A stretch of 64,000 nt of DNA from Corythucha ciliata (GCA_038030265.1 CM075938.1:1403009-1467008), one strand, 5' to 3'. Counted from the stretch's first letter, positions 34,304 to 46,677 are shown. Notes: a model not told the origin generated them from the letters alone. Numbers and translations: made by a program.

Positions 34304-34534
34304 CTATATTAACAGCCTTTTTGTGAAGAAAGATAAAAAAAAGAAAACACCTCCTGAATCAAACCACTCGTTTGTAGAAAAATGCAAAATAAATCAAAAC
34401 TGAAAATAGTACGTTGTGCACTGACCGAGAGCAACTAGAGGAACATAGTCCTGAAACTTTTCCCATTCGATAGGTTTTTTCGGGCTGAATTGAATATGAA
34501 TATGAGCGTCTAGCTGGTGCACTTGCCCTCAGTG

Positions 34535-36882
34535 CAGTGGCGTAGGTAGGAATTCGGCCTAGGGGGGGATCAGATTGAAATCTCGTTATACAGGGATGGC
34601 AGGGGGTAATTTCGCCTTAAGTCCCTGTATAAACAAGAAATGTAATTTTACTTAGCCTTTTCCTTATTTTAGCCACGAATCACCGCTATTTCACCTTTTC
34701 TAACCGCCAATTAGAGCTTACGACCAGTATAAGCCACGAATTTCTCAATTTTAGCCATGAATGAGTGCTTTTTGTCAACTTTACCTGCAGATTAGCGCTT
34801 TTCTCAATTTCGGCCGCGTGTATCATTCTTCTTCTTAGTTCAGCCGCGGATTAGCGGTTTTGACCCCTCCCCCAATAGCTATTGAATTTGCGCATTTTCT
34901 CAACTTTAGCAGCAAAGCAGCGTTTTTATCCCGTGAGCGAAGTTTCTTAATTTTCCGTGAGTTTTAGCGTTTTCCTCAATTTTAGCAGCAAATTAGCGAT
35001 TTTTTCAATTTTTTTAGCAGAGGAGTACTACTTTTTTCAGTTTTAGCTAAACATTGCGTTTTTCTTAAGGGTTTTCCTCATAAATTAGCCTCGAAATAGA
35101 GGGCTTTTCACAAATTAGGATTTTTTTGGTTCACCATTCGCAATTTTTCTGTTTTACCCGCTAATTAGCGGATTTTTCACCCATTGCCATAAATTGCCGC
35201 TTTTTCCCAATTTCTGCCTCAGAAGTTGCCTTCAGAAAATTCAGAAGTTGCCATCTGAAGCCGCAAATGGCGTATAATTCAGTTTTGACGCGAATTAGAG
35301 TTTTTCTCAGCTTGAGCGAATTAGAGTTTTGCGCAATTTCAGCTGTAAATTGGCGGTTTTTTTTTCCATTTTTAGCCGTGAATTAGCACTTTTTCTCAAT
35401 TTAGCCTCAAAATAACCCCTCAAAATCTCTTAATTTTGGCCAGACTAATTATTTATTTTCTAAATATTACACGCAAATTAGTGGGTTTTTCACATTTCAG
35501 CACCGTATTAGCAATTTTATGTTACTTTTATGTCTAGATTATTGCTTCTTCTTAGTTCTAGCCCGTGAATCAGCGATGTTTTTACTTATAGCCGTGCAGA
35601 AATTTCCAGTTTTTTGAATTTTAGTCACAAAGTTGCCTTCAGAAGGCGCGTATTTAAATTAGAAATTTCAAATTTCACCACACTTTATCCGAGAATTATT
35701 AATGTTCCTCAATTTTAGCAGCGAACTTGCGCTTTTACTAAATTTTAGCAGCGTAGTAGCGTTCCCAACCCTTGCATTAACCGAATTTTCTAGATTTTTG
35801 CCAAGAATTGGTGTTTTCCTCTAATTAAGCTGCAAATCAGGAGTTTTTTTCCATTTTTGCAGAGAATTATCACTTCTTCTCAATATGAACCGAAAATTGG
35901 CGTTATTCTTAATTGTAGCCGGGCTAATTAGTGATTTTTTCTAGTTGATTTTCTTATTTGTTTCCGCGAATTAAGGTTTTTCCTCGACTTTATGCCCGCA
36001 CATTGCAAATTAGCGGTTTTACGCAATTTCAGTTGTGAATTTCCTATTTTTGCCAATTTTTTTTTTTTTTTTTTTGTCAATATTATACGTGTAATCACAA
36101 TTTTAACCGCGGGGTTGGTCCAAAAACAACCCTTTTGCGTTGATTTCCATAGTTTATTCGTAGAATGGCAACAATGCACCGCGAATCAGCGATTTTGTCT
36201 CAATTTTAGTATGGAAGTTACATTGCGAGACCATGAATCAGCACTTTTTCGCAGTTATAGTCACGAATATTAACGGGTTTTTTTCAATTTTTGGCTTAAG
36301 GACCTAATGAAACTGGGGACACGGTGTATTTTCTCTTTTTAGCCGTGAATTTTCCTCAAGATAGCGCGAATTTTCTCAATTTGAGCCACCAGATTAGCGC
36401 TTTCGGGGGCTCAATCGAATATTTAGCCCACAGTCTTTGCTGATATCACTTGCAACGTTATGTTCTCCATCAGATCGGATAAATTGAAATTCGTAGAAAG
36501 TAGCCAAATCGCTGTCCAACCTTCCGACCTCTTCACATATCTACATCCATGGATAACCTAAAAATCCTAATTTAGCCGTATTTAAGCTTTTCGGGGGGCC
36601 CGTTCTGATCCGGGGGCGGTTCCCCCTACCTCGGTAAGCTACTGCGTGGGGTCTAAAGTCCAAGGAAGCAGCTGGAAGCACGCGAACCTTTTCGGTCTGC
36701 TCAAGGTCGAGAAAATCTGCTAAAACTAACTTCAACGAGAAACACTCATTTTTGGACATTTATGGATTTGGATGTCGTGGTGCTCTTTAGAGTAGAGCGT
36801 TGGTACTAGTGTTCCTTATTCGCTCGTATACTTATAGCTCTGGAGGGGGGGGGATCTATCCCCCCCCGTACCTACACCCCTG
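34535..36882 (+). mobile_element. Complete non-autonomous hAT-like element with array interior
   Basis: Starts CAGTGGCGTAGGTAGG at 34535. It ends CCGTACCTACACCCCTG at 36882, whose reverse complement starts CAGGGGTGTAGGTACGG. It is flanked by a perfect 8 bp duplication CCTCAGTG (34527-34534 and 36883-36890), the hAT hallmark length. The interior, 34650-36400, is the family A degenerate array (AATTAGCG ... CTCAATTTTAGCC), then a unique-looking 3' block shared with 31237-31580 and 44401-44557. No transposase. 2348 bp. Confidence 0.88.
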
Positions 36883-36939
36883 CCTCAGTGGCCCGTGAAA
36901 TTCCCTAAATGTGGAATATGAATAAACTGGATGTACTTC

Positions 36940-37400
36940 TTCATATATTCTGGTCTCATTCGATAGGTTTTATGGAGCTGAATACGAACATGAGCGTCTG
37001 TTGGCGTCGTCTGCCTGAGGCATATTTTGTTCTCGGGGGCAAGTCAGAATGAACCGAATGAACTTATGAACTTAGTCATATTTAACAAATGGTCTCATTC
37101 AACAGGTTTTATGGTGCCGAATACGAAAATGAGCGTCTGCCTGGGGCGTTTGCCAGCAGCAAATCAAATTCTCCAAATTTGAGACATTAACCTCTAACGG
37201 TGGAACATAGTCATGAAACTGGCCACTGAGGGCGAATGCCCCAGGCAGAAGCTCCTAAAAACCTCCCGAATGAGACAAGTTTCCAGACTGTGTTCTTTCG
37301 GATGACTCATGTCCCAAATTCAGGGATTTGACTGCCCGCTGAGGGTAAATGCCCCAGGCAGACGCTCATTCCTCTACACAAAATTTATCAACTAGGACAA
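36940..37400. repeat. Short diverged repeats, both orientations
   Basis: Units containing GAGCGTCTGCCTGGGGC and GGTCTCATTC-AACAGGTTTTATGG occur at about 36951 and 37087. Inverted forms (GCCCCAGGCAGACGCTC-like) occur at about 37240 and 37350. A related unit lies at 34460-34520, just left of the hAT-like element, so that element inserted into this repeat. Confidence 0.6.
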
Positions 37401-37595
37401 ATGTTATTCCGGTTGAATCGGACTGTCGCAAGCTCTCGAATAACTATTAGGCTAAGGGCTATGGCCGTATTTATGAACGTTCCTCCAGTCAAGACGTCCT
37501 CCAGAAGCCTTCCGTGACCAGTTTTGGTATTTATGAAGCTTCCTTGACTTTGGCATAAATCGTTCTTTCAGTCAAGGTAGCTTCTGACCTATCTG

Positions 37596-37802
37596 TCTGG
37601 GCACGCTAAGGAACCTTTAAAGACGAGTAGACGCATACGGCACCATGTTCGTTCTTATCAGTTTAATAAGAATGGTTGGGGGTGGTTTGTAGACATCACA
37701 AAATATCAACAAAAGGTGGATTTTACTAGACTGATAATTGATAAGAGCGAACATGGCGCCTGTGATTTTACCTGTCTGATTATAGGTTCTCTAGGCACGC
37801 TA
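37596..37802. repeat. Foldback element
   Basis: The left arm (37605-37660) with GGCACGCTAAGGAACC and CACCATGTTCGTTCTTATCA is mirrored at 37731-37802, where the reverse complement reads GAACATGGCGCC through GGCACGCTAG. The loop is about 70 bp. No coding content. Confidence 0.65.
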
Positions 37803-38149
37803 GTGATTCGTTATCAGTTAGTAGGCTGGGTGTAACACAATACGGTGAAACGAGTAAAGCTTCTATACAAAGAGCCTAGACAAGTTAGGCTTTTTTTGAT
37901 ATCGTAAGCTGCTTCGATAATGAGCCTAAAGTACTGCAGGCTATTTTCAATAAGGCTAAATAGTCCAGGCTAACTGAGAAAGCCCAGACTGTTCTACGAA
38001 AAGGCGGCGTTTTACAAAAATGCTAGGATTTTTAGAAAAAGACTGATTCGACAAAAAATCCTGCGACATATATAATCTGACGATTTCCATAAGCCGAAAT
38101 AGAAAAAATTCGTCGATAAAGTTTAGTCATTATTCAACTCGTGAGGCCA

Positions 38150-38246
38150 ATTCAGTCAAACTTAGCGCCCACCCGTCTTGTGTGAAACATATGTTCCAAT
38201 TCGGGAGGACGGGTGGATAGCGCCGGTGCTAAATTTTACTGAATAG
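38150..38246. repeat. Small foldback
   Basis: AGTCAAACTTAGCGCCCACCC is mirrored by GGGTGGATAGCGCCGGTGC and the following TAAATTTTACTGA. The same GCGCCGGCGC ... CACCCGTC wording occurs at 12197-12220, so it is a dispersed short repeat. Confidence 0.5.
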
Positions 38247-38859
38247 GTTGCCATATGTGTGGAAAAAATGAAGTTTTTAAAAAAATGCTCTTTTCTCTCT
38301 CATATCAGTTGAATAATGTTATCATTATTCAACTATTGTACAAAAAGGTCCTTTACATCACAATTTCAGTTAACCTCAACTTACTCTTTCGAAAATGTTG
38401 AAGAAAAGTAGGACTTAGGCACCAAATATAGCGAGAATTTTTTTAAAAAGTGTCAGATTAGGCGAAGCCCTCCAGATAATCGTCAGATTACTAGAGAGCA
38501 CGTTAAGGACGTCACTATGAAGCATATATATCTTAATCTGACACGCTCGAGTATTTTTAAAATGACGATTTTTTTTTTGCACATTCTGATAAGGGCCTCG
38601 AGTTTGCGTCACCTCCAAATCGTCAGATTATTGAATGAGAGCTTATTTTAGGTTCACTTAACCATGGCAGGGTAGGCCTGGGGGTAGGCGACCGCCTAGG
38701 GGCCCCGACCCATATAGGAGGACCCCCGGCTTGGAATAAAAATTATTACAAAATAATCGTTCAGGAGTTACACTCGGCTTAATTTTTACAATTTTGAGGC
38801 ACTTCTGTTGAAACGATTAAAAAATCGTGTTCTAAGATGCCCAAGCCCAGAAAATAATG

Positions 38860-39440
38860 ATTTTTAATGGTGACAAAATCCGGGAAATTTGGGTTTTACG
38901 GAGCTAAAAATCCGAATAACTTGGTTTTTGAAGAATTCAGCCGCACGAAATTGGATTTTCCAACCATGAAAATCCGCGAAATTGGCTTTGAAGGCGCCGA
39001 ATCCACAAAAAGGGGTCTTGAAAGATCCAAACATCGTGTGAAAGTGAAATTGGCGTATTTGAGCCAAACACCCGAAATGTCCATTTTAAATAGCCAAATC
39101 CAAGAAATTTGGTTGGTAAAGTGGACCAAACGGTGGGTTTTAAAAAAGAGAAATCTGCCCAATTGACGCTTTAAAGAGGTAAATCTTGGAAATTCGATTT
39201 TTAAAGATCCCGCGAAATTGCTTTTTCGAATGAGGGAAACCTCGCGAAATTGTCTATTCAAGAAGACATAATTACGAAATTGGCTTGTCGGTATAGCCAA
39301 ACCCTCGAAATTGATATTTGAAAGAGCAGAACCCACGGAACTTGTTTATTCAATTGAGAACCCCCCCCCCCCCATTGCTATTTTAAAGAGCCAAGTTCAA
39401 TAAATTCGGATCTTGAAGGATCTCTCGGTACGAAACTTGA
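38860..39440. repeat. Degenerate ~33 bp array, family D
   Basis: Units alternate CCGCGAAATTGG-like and TTTGAAGAGCC-like words; frames stay open in both directions (38867-39166 plus, 39336-38896 minus) because the units have few stops. Repeat artefacts, not genes. Confidence 0.65.
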
Positions 39441-39949
39441 ACGCGTTTCAATTTCGGCCCCAGAGGAACGACGAGTCTCAATGGAGGCCACTCTTACTGT
39501 GCTTGCAGACTGCCTCTGCAGTTCGACAATTTTCCACTTTCGATTAAATTGATCGTGTCCCGGCCAAGTCTGTGAACATTCCCCGTCTAAGTCCTTCGTT
39601 TCAGCCGCTTATTTGGGGCACTTTTGTCGGCTACTAATTTCATTGGCCGGACTAGCAAAATATCCTTTCCATAAAAGTGCAAAATAGGTACTGTTCGGTT
39701 CAATCTGCTATTAATCGCAAAAAATCCCGCAGTTTCACGGCTGAATCGCCATTTTTGAACATCATTTTGCTTTTTGGATCTTTTTGTACGTTGTAACTGT
39801 CTTGGGGTTGTAGAATTTTCATAATGAAGGCAAAGAAATGAAAAATCTTCTCCCACTTGTTTTATTTGAACTATCGTGACCGCGGTTCCGGCAAAGCCAT
39901 TATTTTCAAACGAGTCAACGAATAAAACACAACCGGTGTTGATACTTTT

Positions 39950-40290
39950 TAGGGTAAGAAACTATTTTTAGGGCGTATAGAGTGAATTTTTGCTATTTTT
40001 CGGCGCTAGTAAAGGCGGGAGTGCTCAGTTTTGGCCATTCTTGGCGCGCTTTTGCCATTTTCATGGTGGGAGTCATCTGTATAGGCATTTTTAGGGTGCG
40101 AATAGTCTGTTTTTAGCCATTTTTAAAGTGCGTGTAGCCAATTTATCTGTTTTTCGGACTCCAAGTATCCAGAAAGCCAAGGCCACTTTTCGTGCGCGAA
40201 TGGTCGATTTAGCCATTTTTTATGGCGCGAATCATGTACTTTTCACGTATTTTCATGACTCCCTAACCGTACGTCTAGCAATTTATAAGG
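39950..40290. repeat. Degenerate ~30 bp array, family C
   Basis: Diverged copies of ATTTTTAGGGCGCGAATGGT followed by CAGTTTAGCC. Also found at 41040-41180, 45360-45718 with 51161-51590, 53640-53770, 56410-56990 and 60160-60800. Confidence 0.7.
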
Positions 40291-40299
40291 CACGACCCT

Positions 40300-41040
40300 T
40301 ATAGCACAAAATTCACAGCAACGTCATAGTTACGTTGTAAATTCACAACTGAGTCACAGCGCAATGGGACCATAATGTGACGTTGCAGAGAGTAACGTCA
40401 CAGAGAGGTTGCAAAGTGACAAATGCGATACAACGCGATGACGTCACAAAGTGACACCGCACAGGTTTTGGGACGTGAAGAGTATGATATTATGTTGATG
40501 TGCATTGCATTTGTCACCTTTTAACCCCTCTGCTACGTCACATTATGATCCCATTGCATCGTAACTCAATCATACAGATACAAAAAGGTGAGAGGTTGTC
40601 ATAAAGCTTATTTAATACGCAAGTTTTTGTGACAACTTGCAGAGCGAAAAACGTCCCAAAAAAAAGTCCCAAATGACGTGCCCAAGCTCAGGGTTTACTC
40701 GGAGAATCCAATTATTGCACCCTTTTAATCCCCTGTGACATCATAAAGTGAATCACAAGGGGTATATTGCTGCAACGTTGCAGTGACGTTACAAACGTAG
40801 GTCAGACGTCTCGTTGTGTCTTAGTCGCGACGTCTCTGCGACGTAACGCTACATACGTCCCATTGTAACCTCAGTGTGAAGTCACAAAGTGACCTACGAA
40901 CACGTCACGATGTGACCTCTCCGTGACGTCACAAAGGGAGTCACAGTGGGCGGACATATCTACGTTACTGCAACGTTAAAAATGTTAGTCACACGTCTCA
41001 ATGTGACGTCACTGTGACTTTTCTGCAACGTAACTGTGCT
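40300..41040. repeat. GTCACA/TGACGTCA-rich block
   Basis: Dense, irregular repetition of GTCACA, GTGACGT and CAACGT words on both strands. It includes palindromic TGACGTCA at about 40439, 40925 and 41003. TGACGTCA is the cAMP-response-element core, but its density here is explained by local repetition. No coding potential. Confidence 0.65.
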
Positions 41041-41371
41041 ATTAGGGGAGAAGTCAGTTTGGCTACTATTGGCTAGTAAATAGTAAGTTTAGTCATTTTT
41101 AAGGCGCGAAAATCCTCATTTTTTGGTGCGACTGTAGTTAGCTTATCCGATTTTTTGTGGGAATACCTAGTTTAGCTATTTGAAGCATGCGAGTGGCTAT
41201 CAAGCCAGTTTTTTGTAGAGCAAAGCATGCAATTTCCGAAACCCCTGCCTTTTAAGCAAAACCTCAATCCACGTCTCCACCGGCTGCTAGCCCCCCCCCC
41301 CCGATAGTTCTCGCCTAGGGGCCCCACGAGGGCTAGAAACGGGCCTGCACTTAAAGGGGGAACTGCAGTGA

Positions 41372-41695
41372 TGATTCCTTGACCCCCCTCCAATCGACCC
41401 TCGTCCACTAATCGGCATACATTTTCTGGCCTTATTTCTGCACCAATCCCGCATATGCAGTAGTTTTCCTTTTTTCAAATAAGTCGAAAAAAAACGGTGA
41501 AATTATAAGGTAAAAGTTCAAGCCGAATTTAAAATAACTTCTGGGATGAAATTTGAAAAAAGGAAAACTACTGCATATGCGGAATTTCCTGTAGATTAAA
41601 ACGAATCCTTAAAAACCAGGATTGGTGCAGAAATAAGGCTAAAAAATGTATGCCGAGAAGTAGGCCAGGGCGATTGGAGGGGGGTCGAGGAATCA
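41372..41695. repeat. Foldback element with long arms
   Basis: The left arm 41372-41477 (GATTCCTTGACCCCCCTCC, then GGCATACATTTTCTGGCC, then GCATATGCAGTAGTTTTCC) is mirrored at 41554-41695. The right arm carries an extra ~36 bp (AATTTCCTGTAG onward) absent from the left. The spacer is about 75 bp. Confidence 0.8.
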
Positions 41696-41780
41696 CCCGT
41701 GCAACACCCCCTTAGAAAATCTGACGCGCTCGATTATTATTATATTTTTTTTTCCATTTTCAACCCCTACTTACCGACGA

Positions 41781-44557
41781 CAGTGGCGTAGGTAGGAATT
41801 TGTTCTGGGGGGGGGGGGTCAGATCGAAATATTTTAATGGAGAGTGGTGGCGGGGGGGGGGGGGGTAATTTCACACTTTAGTCATTATTCTCCACCCATC
41901 CGGCACACTCGAATATGGACGTCTTCATGGCCTCATCATAGCCTCAATCTTTCAGTTAAGGGCGATTTTTGGACTCTACCCGCAAATTAGCGCTTTTTTG
42001 GCCGAGTCTATCGTTCTTATCAGTTTCAGCCGGTGGTTTTGCCCCACCCCCTCCCATAGCCATGAATTTTCGCATTTTCTCAACATTAGCAGCAAAGAAT
42101 CATTTTATCCCGTGAGCGATGTTCCGATGTTTCTTAACTATCCACGAGTTTTGAAGTTTTCCTCAATTTTAGCAGCATATTACAGATTTTTATAAATTTT
42201 TTTACCAGGGGATTAGCACTTTTCTCAGTTTTAGCTGAAAATTAACGTTTTTCTTAAGTGTTTTCCACAATATTAGCTGCAAAATAGGGGCAATTTTCAC
42301 TAATTTGGAGTTTTTTGGTTCACCATACGCAACGCATGAGCGACTTTTCTCAGTTCACTCGCGAATTAGCGGTTTTCTTCGCCTATTGCCATAAATTGGC
42401 AATAACTTTTATAGGTATAGATTATTTCTTCTCTTCAGTTCTAGCCGTGAATTAGCGTATTTTTTAACATTATACTATCGCCATTCATGAATTTGCCATT
42501 TTTCTGAATTTTAGCCCAAAAAAATGCCTTCAGAAGGTGCGAATTTAAATTATAAATGTAAATTTTTTTTCTAACCAAAAAAATGTTCATCATCCATCCA
42601 TTTCTGTCAAAAAATCATCATTTTTAAATTATAAATTTCACGACACTTGATTCGAGAATTAGTGACGTTTCGCAATTTTAGCAGCGAATTTTCGCTTTTT
42701 CTAAATTTTAGCAGCGTGGTAGCGTTCCCAACCCGTGCATTACCTACCGAGTTTTGTCAATTTTTGCGAAGAATTGGCGTTTGGCACAATTTAAGCTGCA
42801 TTTTCCATTTTCAACTGAGAATTAGCACTTTTCCCCAATTTGAACTGAAAATTAACGTTTTTCTTAATTTTAGCTGCGCTAATTGGTGATTTTTTCAATT
42901 TTTGCCGCGAATTAGTGATTTTATTCATTTTGTATCCGCGAATTAACGTTTTTCCACAACTTAATGTCTGCAAATTGCAAATTAGCGATTTTTCCCAATT
43001 TCAGCTGTGAAATAGCGTATTTGTCCTAATTTTGCGGCCATTCAGCATCGTATTCCCTTTTTCATTTTACGCTATTTCGATTGGGCGATTTTACGCTATT
43101 TCAGTTGTGAATTTGCCATTTTGATCGAATTTTAACTTGAGAGCGTTTTTATCCCATTATAGCGATTTTCCTCAATTTTTGCCACGAATTAAAGTTTTCC
43201 TCGATTTTTGCAGTAAATTAGCTTTTTTTAAATCTTTTCAGCAGTGAATTAGCACTTTGGGCTGCAAGTATAGCGTTTTTCGTTAATTTCAGCCGCGCTA
43301 ATTAATTAGCGATTTTCCTCAAAATTGGCCGCAAATTAGCGGTGTACGAACTATTTTTGTCTGTAAAATTTTGTTTTTAACTTTTAGCTATGGACTAGCG
43401 CGTTTTTTCAGGTTTAGGCACGAAGTTGCCTTCAGAAGCAACAGATTATTGTCTTTTATGCTGAATTTTAGCCCCGAGTCAGCGTTTTTACTAAATTTTA
43501 GTCGTGAATTGGCGTTTTCTCTAAAATAGCCGTGAATTAGCCGATTTCTTTAATTTAAATCCGCGAATGAATGTTTTTTCTATACTTTATCCGCAAATTA
43601 TCGGATTTTCAATCAAGTCCGCGAAATAGGATTGTTCCAAGTTTAGCCGCTAATAATTAACGCTTTTTGTCAATTTCATTAGCGGATTAGCTATTTTTCT
43701 CAATTTTTGCCGTGGATTAGCGCATGTCCCAATTTTAGCAGCTAATTAGCCATTCTTCTCAATTTCAGTCGTGAATTAGCATTTTTCGAAAAGTAGCTGT
43801 GAATTAGTGGCGAATGGGCGATTTTTAGCAAGTTCAGCTGGGAATTTGTCATTTTTCCCAATTTTAGCCCCGAATTAGCGTGTTTTTTTTTTCTATTGTA
43901 CAGCCTTAGCGGGTTCACTTGCCTTTTAGCGCTTGCAGAAAATCAAAAACTGGGCCACGTCTCAATCTTACCAACAGCAAATTAGCGTTTTTTCTTCATT
44001 TCAGACATAAGGTATCGTTCATACCTTATGGCGTTTGGCTCAATTTAAGCTGCAAATTGGCAATTTTTTCAATTTTCAACTGAGAATTAGCACTTTTCCC
44101 CAATTTGAACTGAAAATTAACGTTTTTTTTTAAAATTTTAGCTGCGCTAATTGGTGATTTTTTCAATTTTAGCCGCGAATTAGTGATTTTTGTCCAATTT
44201 TTACCTGAAAGCGTCTTTTATTTGTCAATATTATAGCGTGTTTTCTAAACTTTAACCGCGGGGTTTACCCGAGTACAACACTGTTGCGTTGGTTTCCACA
44301 ATTTGTTGTAGATTGGCCTCCATGTACCACGAATCTCTGGAAGTTACATTGCAAGACCACGAATAAGCGCTTTTTAGCAGCTATAGCCACGAATATTATC
44401 AATATTTGTCTGATAGAGGGTCCGGTGCGAAACCCCCCGTACTTCGGTACACTACTGCGTTTGGTCTCAATTCCAAGGAAAAAGCTGGACGTACTCGGAC
44501 CTTTTCGGGCTGCTTCAAGTCCAGAAAATCTGGCTAAACCTAACTTTAACGTGAACA
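41781..44557 (+). mobile_element. hAT-like non-autonomous element, forward copy with damaged 3' end
   Basis: Starts CAGTGGCGTAGGTAGGAATT at 41781, then a G-tract and family A units from about 41960 to 44250. It then enters the shared 3' block (44259-44557: TTGCGTTGGTTTCCACA, GGACCTTTTCGGGCTGC, TAACTTTAACGTGA) and loses similarity to the family at about 44557, before the expected terminus. The inverted copy at 28688-31236 matches its first ~2.1 kb closely. No transposase and no paired target duplication. Confidence 0.75.
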
Positions 44558-44559
44558 AA

Positions 44560-45350
44560 AAGAGTCTTCACTTACGAGTAGCATTCACCGGTAGGACTGC
44601 ATTGACTAGTTTGTTGGAGGCTACTGCTGCCCAGAAGACCCAAAAAATACAACACTTCATTACACTTTTTTCGTTACTTTTAACTTTTTTTTTTTTTTTT
44701 TTCCTCTTCAGTATAAACTCGGTTAGTTGGTGCGTTAGAAAACCAAGAACAGAATTGAAAAAAAAAAAAAAAAATGATCAGTAGTCCATGGCCAGACCCG
44801 GGAGCTCTGCACTGAGCGTGTTGTATAGTTACTTATGTAAGTTTAACACGAGGGGGGTACACGTTTGGAAGTGTGCTTCTTAGCCACCCTGAGTGAGAGA
44901 AAGTTATATCCCCACCCACCCATTGGAGCCACTGTGATTCTTATACTATAGGAGGATAGACTTTGAAAACCCCCCTTCTGGAGGGTACCCAAATTAAAAA
45001 TACGAATTCCTAGATTTTAAAAATAATCCCAACAATACCGTTTTTCCTCGAGTTAAATACACCAGGTCAAATCATCAGTATAGGAATCCAATACTCACCT
45101 ATATAAGAATAAATTGTAGCTTGTAGAACTATAACTATTCATACATCAATGCTATAATTGATTTGTTAGTTGCATTCAAAATCTTCCTACGAGCACAAAT
45201 ATGGACATAGGGTCGCAAATGTTTAGCATAATGAGGTGCTGCAAGATTTTTATTTTCGTAGCCACAGCCAATTTCTCCAATGGTTGCAGAAACAAACATC
45301 GATGCTTGGGGGTCGAAATTCGATGTTTTCCTATCCTAAATCCCGACTCG
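44560..45350. other. No recognisable gene
   Basis: Homopolymer T and A runs at 44685-44701 and 44758-44774; otherwise unremarkable AT-rich sequence. Confidence 0.5.
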
Positions 45351-45359
45351 TCAATTTAA

Positions 45360-45718
45360 CCATTTATAGGGCGGATAATAGGGTCAGCATTGCTGATTTT
45401 ATGGCGTGAATTGTATACCAGCAATTTGGTCGTTTTCACGGCGCAACCTGTCAGCACGGTCATTTCTAGGGCTTGAATGGTCACTTTCGTCAGTTTGATT
45501 AGAATTCAGGACACGAATCAGTCATTTTAGACAGTTTGCAGGGTACAAACTCAGTTCAGCCATTTTCAAGTCGCGAATTGTCACTTTAGCTATTTTTGGG
45601 GGTCATTTGGCTGCCCTTTTGGGAAGGCCGCGAATAAGCGAATGCGTGAATATGCTCAGCTTGGTCAAATTGTTGGAGCACGAGTGGTTGATCTGTTTAA
45701 GGGATTTTTGTTAAGTTA
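45360..45718. repeat. Family C array, left part, interrupted by copia
   Basis: Diverged ~30 bp units (GGCGCGAAT, CAGTTTAGCC words). The last unit is cut at 45718 by the copia LTR. It continues in register at 51166, once one copy of the ATTTT duplication is removed. Confidence 0.75.
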
Positions 45719-45842
45719 TTACGAAAGAACAAGCCCTTTTCATAGATGAACAAAGAGATAGATTGTATTTTTTTTTTTTTTTTTTTTTAATGCACACATG
45801 GAAGTAAGTATAAACAGCGAAGTATGTGTTGTAATGCCAACA
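45719..45842 (-). repeat. 3' LTR of the copia element
   Basis: 124 bp, containing a T-tract at 45770-45788 and the shared words AAGTTATTACGAAAGAACAAG-like and AAAGAGATAG. It pairs with 51023-51160. Confidence 0.88.
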
Positions 45843-45852
45843 TCCCCTCTGC

Positions 45853-46677
45853 AACAGATACTTCGGTTAGTCGGGCATCGGCATTTCTGATTTTTGGAAG
45901 AGTAGTCCTAATTGTTTTCTCATATTTTCAAACTTTCTGATTGGTAATGGTTTGGTCAATATGTCAGCCTCCATTTCTTCAGTTGGGCAGTACTCGAGCT
46001 TCATAATGTTGTTTTCTACTAAATCCTTGACGTGATTTCTCTTAACATCCAAATGCTTCGTCCGAGCATTCCACTTTTCCGAGAGTATTAGAGATATACA
46101 ACTTTGATTATCTTCATGAACAATTGTAGATTCCTTTTGTTCATGGCCCATTTCATACAGAAGGTCACGAAGCCATAAGATCTCTTATGGCTTAGAGAGA
46201 TAAATTCAGCTTCCGTCGACGACAGAGATACGCAATTTTGTTTCTTGGACATGCATGATAAAATTGATTCGTCAATTTTTAGAATACAGCCACTATCCCG
46301 GCCAATCCGCATCTACATGTGCGCTTAGACTGAATTTACTGCACTTCTTCAAAAAAAGTGAAGCGCTTGTGGTCTCCTTTTAAGTACTGTAAAACTCTTG
46401 TTACCGCCTTCCGGTCAGCAAATGTGGGTTTACTGACTCGTCGACTGAGAATTCCAACGCTTGTTGCAATGTCAGGTCTCGTAGTGGTAGCCAAGTATAG
46501 CAGCGACCCGATCACTTCTCGATATTTGTCGTTATTCGGTAGAAAATTACTATTTGTGGCACTCGGATAACCAGGTTCCATTGGTATTTTCTTGTCTTTG
46601 GCATTCATGCAGTTGAATTTCTCGAGTAAGTGAATAATTTTTTGATGGTGATCTAAAATGTCTGCTGACGCTGGCTT
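45853..46677 (-). pseudogene. pol: copia pol 3' part: RT end and RNase H
   Basis: Minus-strand fragments: 46680-46336 (RT end, with VIGSLLYLATTTRPDI), 46312-46088 (RNase H, with SLSSTEAEF) and 46151-45867 (RNase H end, with EDNQSC, RTKHLDVKRN and ADILTKPLP). Two frame changes lie between them (near 46320 and 46120), so RNase H is broken. Coding begins directly at the boundary of the CACTGGG element at 46677. The RT active site and the integrase core are absent. Confidence 0.9.

Larger units (their letters stand above)
38663..41347 (+). mobile_element. Second hAT-like non-autonomous element with array interior
   Basis: The left end CATGGCAGGGTAGGCCTGG is followed by CCTAGGGGCCCC. The right end ACGGGCCTG at 41347 is preceded by CGCCTAGGGGCCCC. 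Flanks are CACTTAAC (38655-38662) and CACTTAAA (41348-41355), an 8 bp duplication with one mismatch. The interior has family D units (38860-39440), family C units (39950-40290, 41040-41180) and a GTCACA-rich block (40300-41040). No transposase. The same right-end wording recurs at 53910-53950. Confidence 0.6.

Noticed and set aside
38867..39336. Open frames of 99 (plus) and 146 (minus) codons overlapping each other
   Set aside because: Both are translations of the family D array.
32380..41720. Shared word CGAGCGCGTCAGATTA near 32385, 38530 and 41715
   Set aside because: Too short to define an element; no paired ends or TA duplications could be shown.
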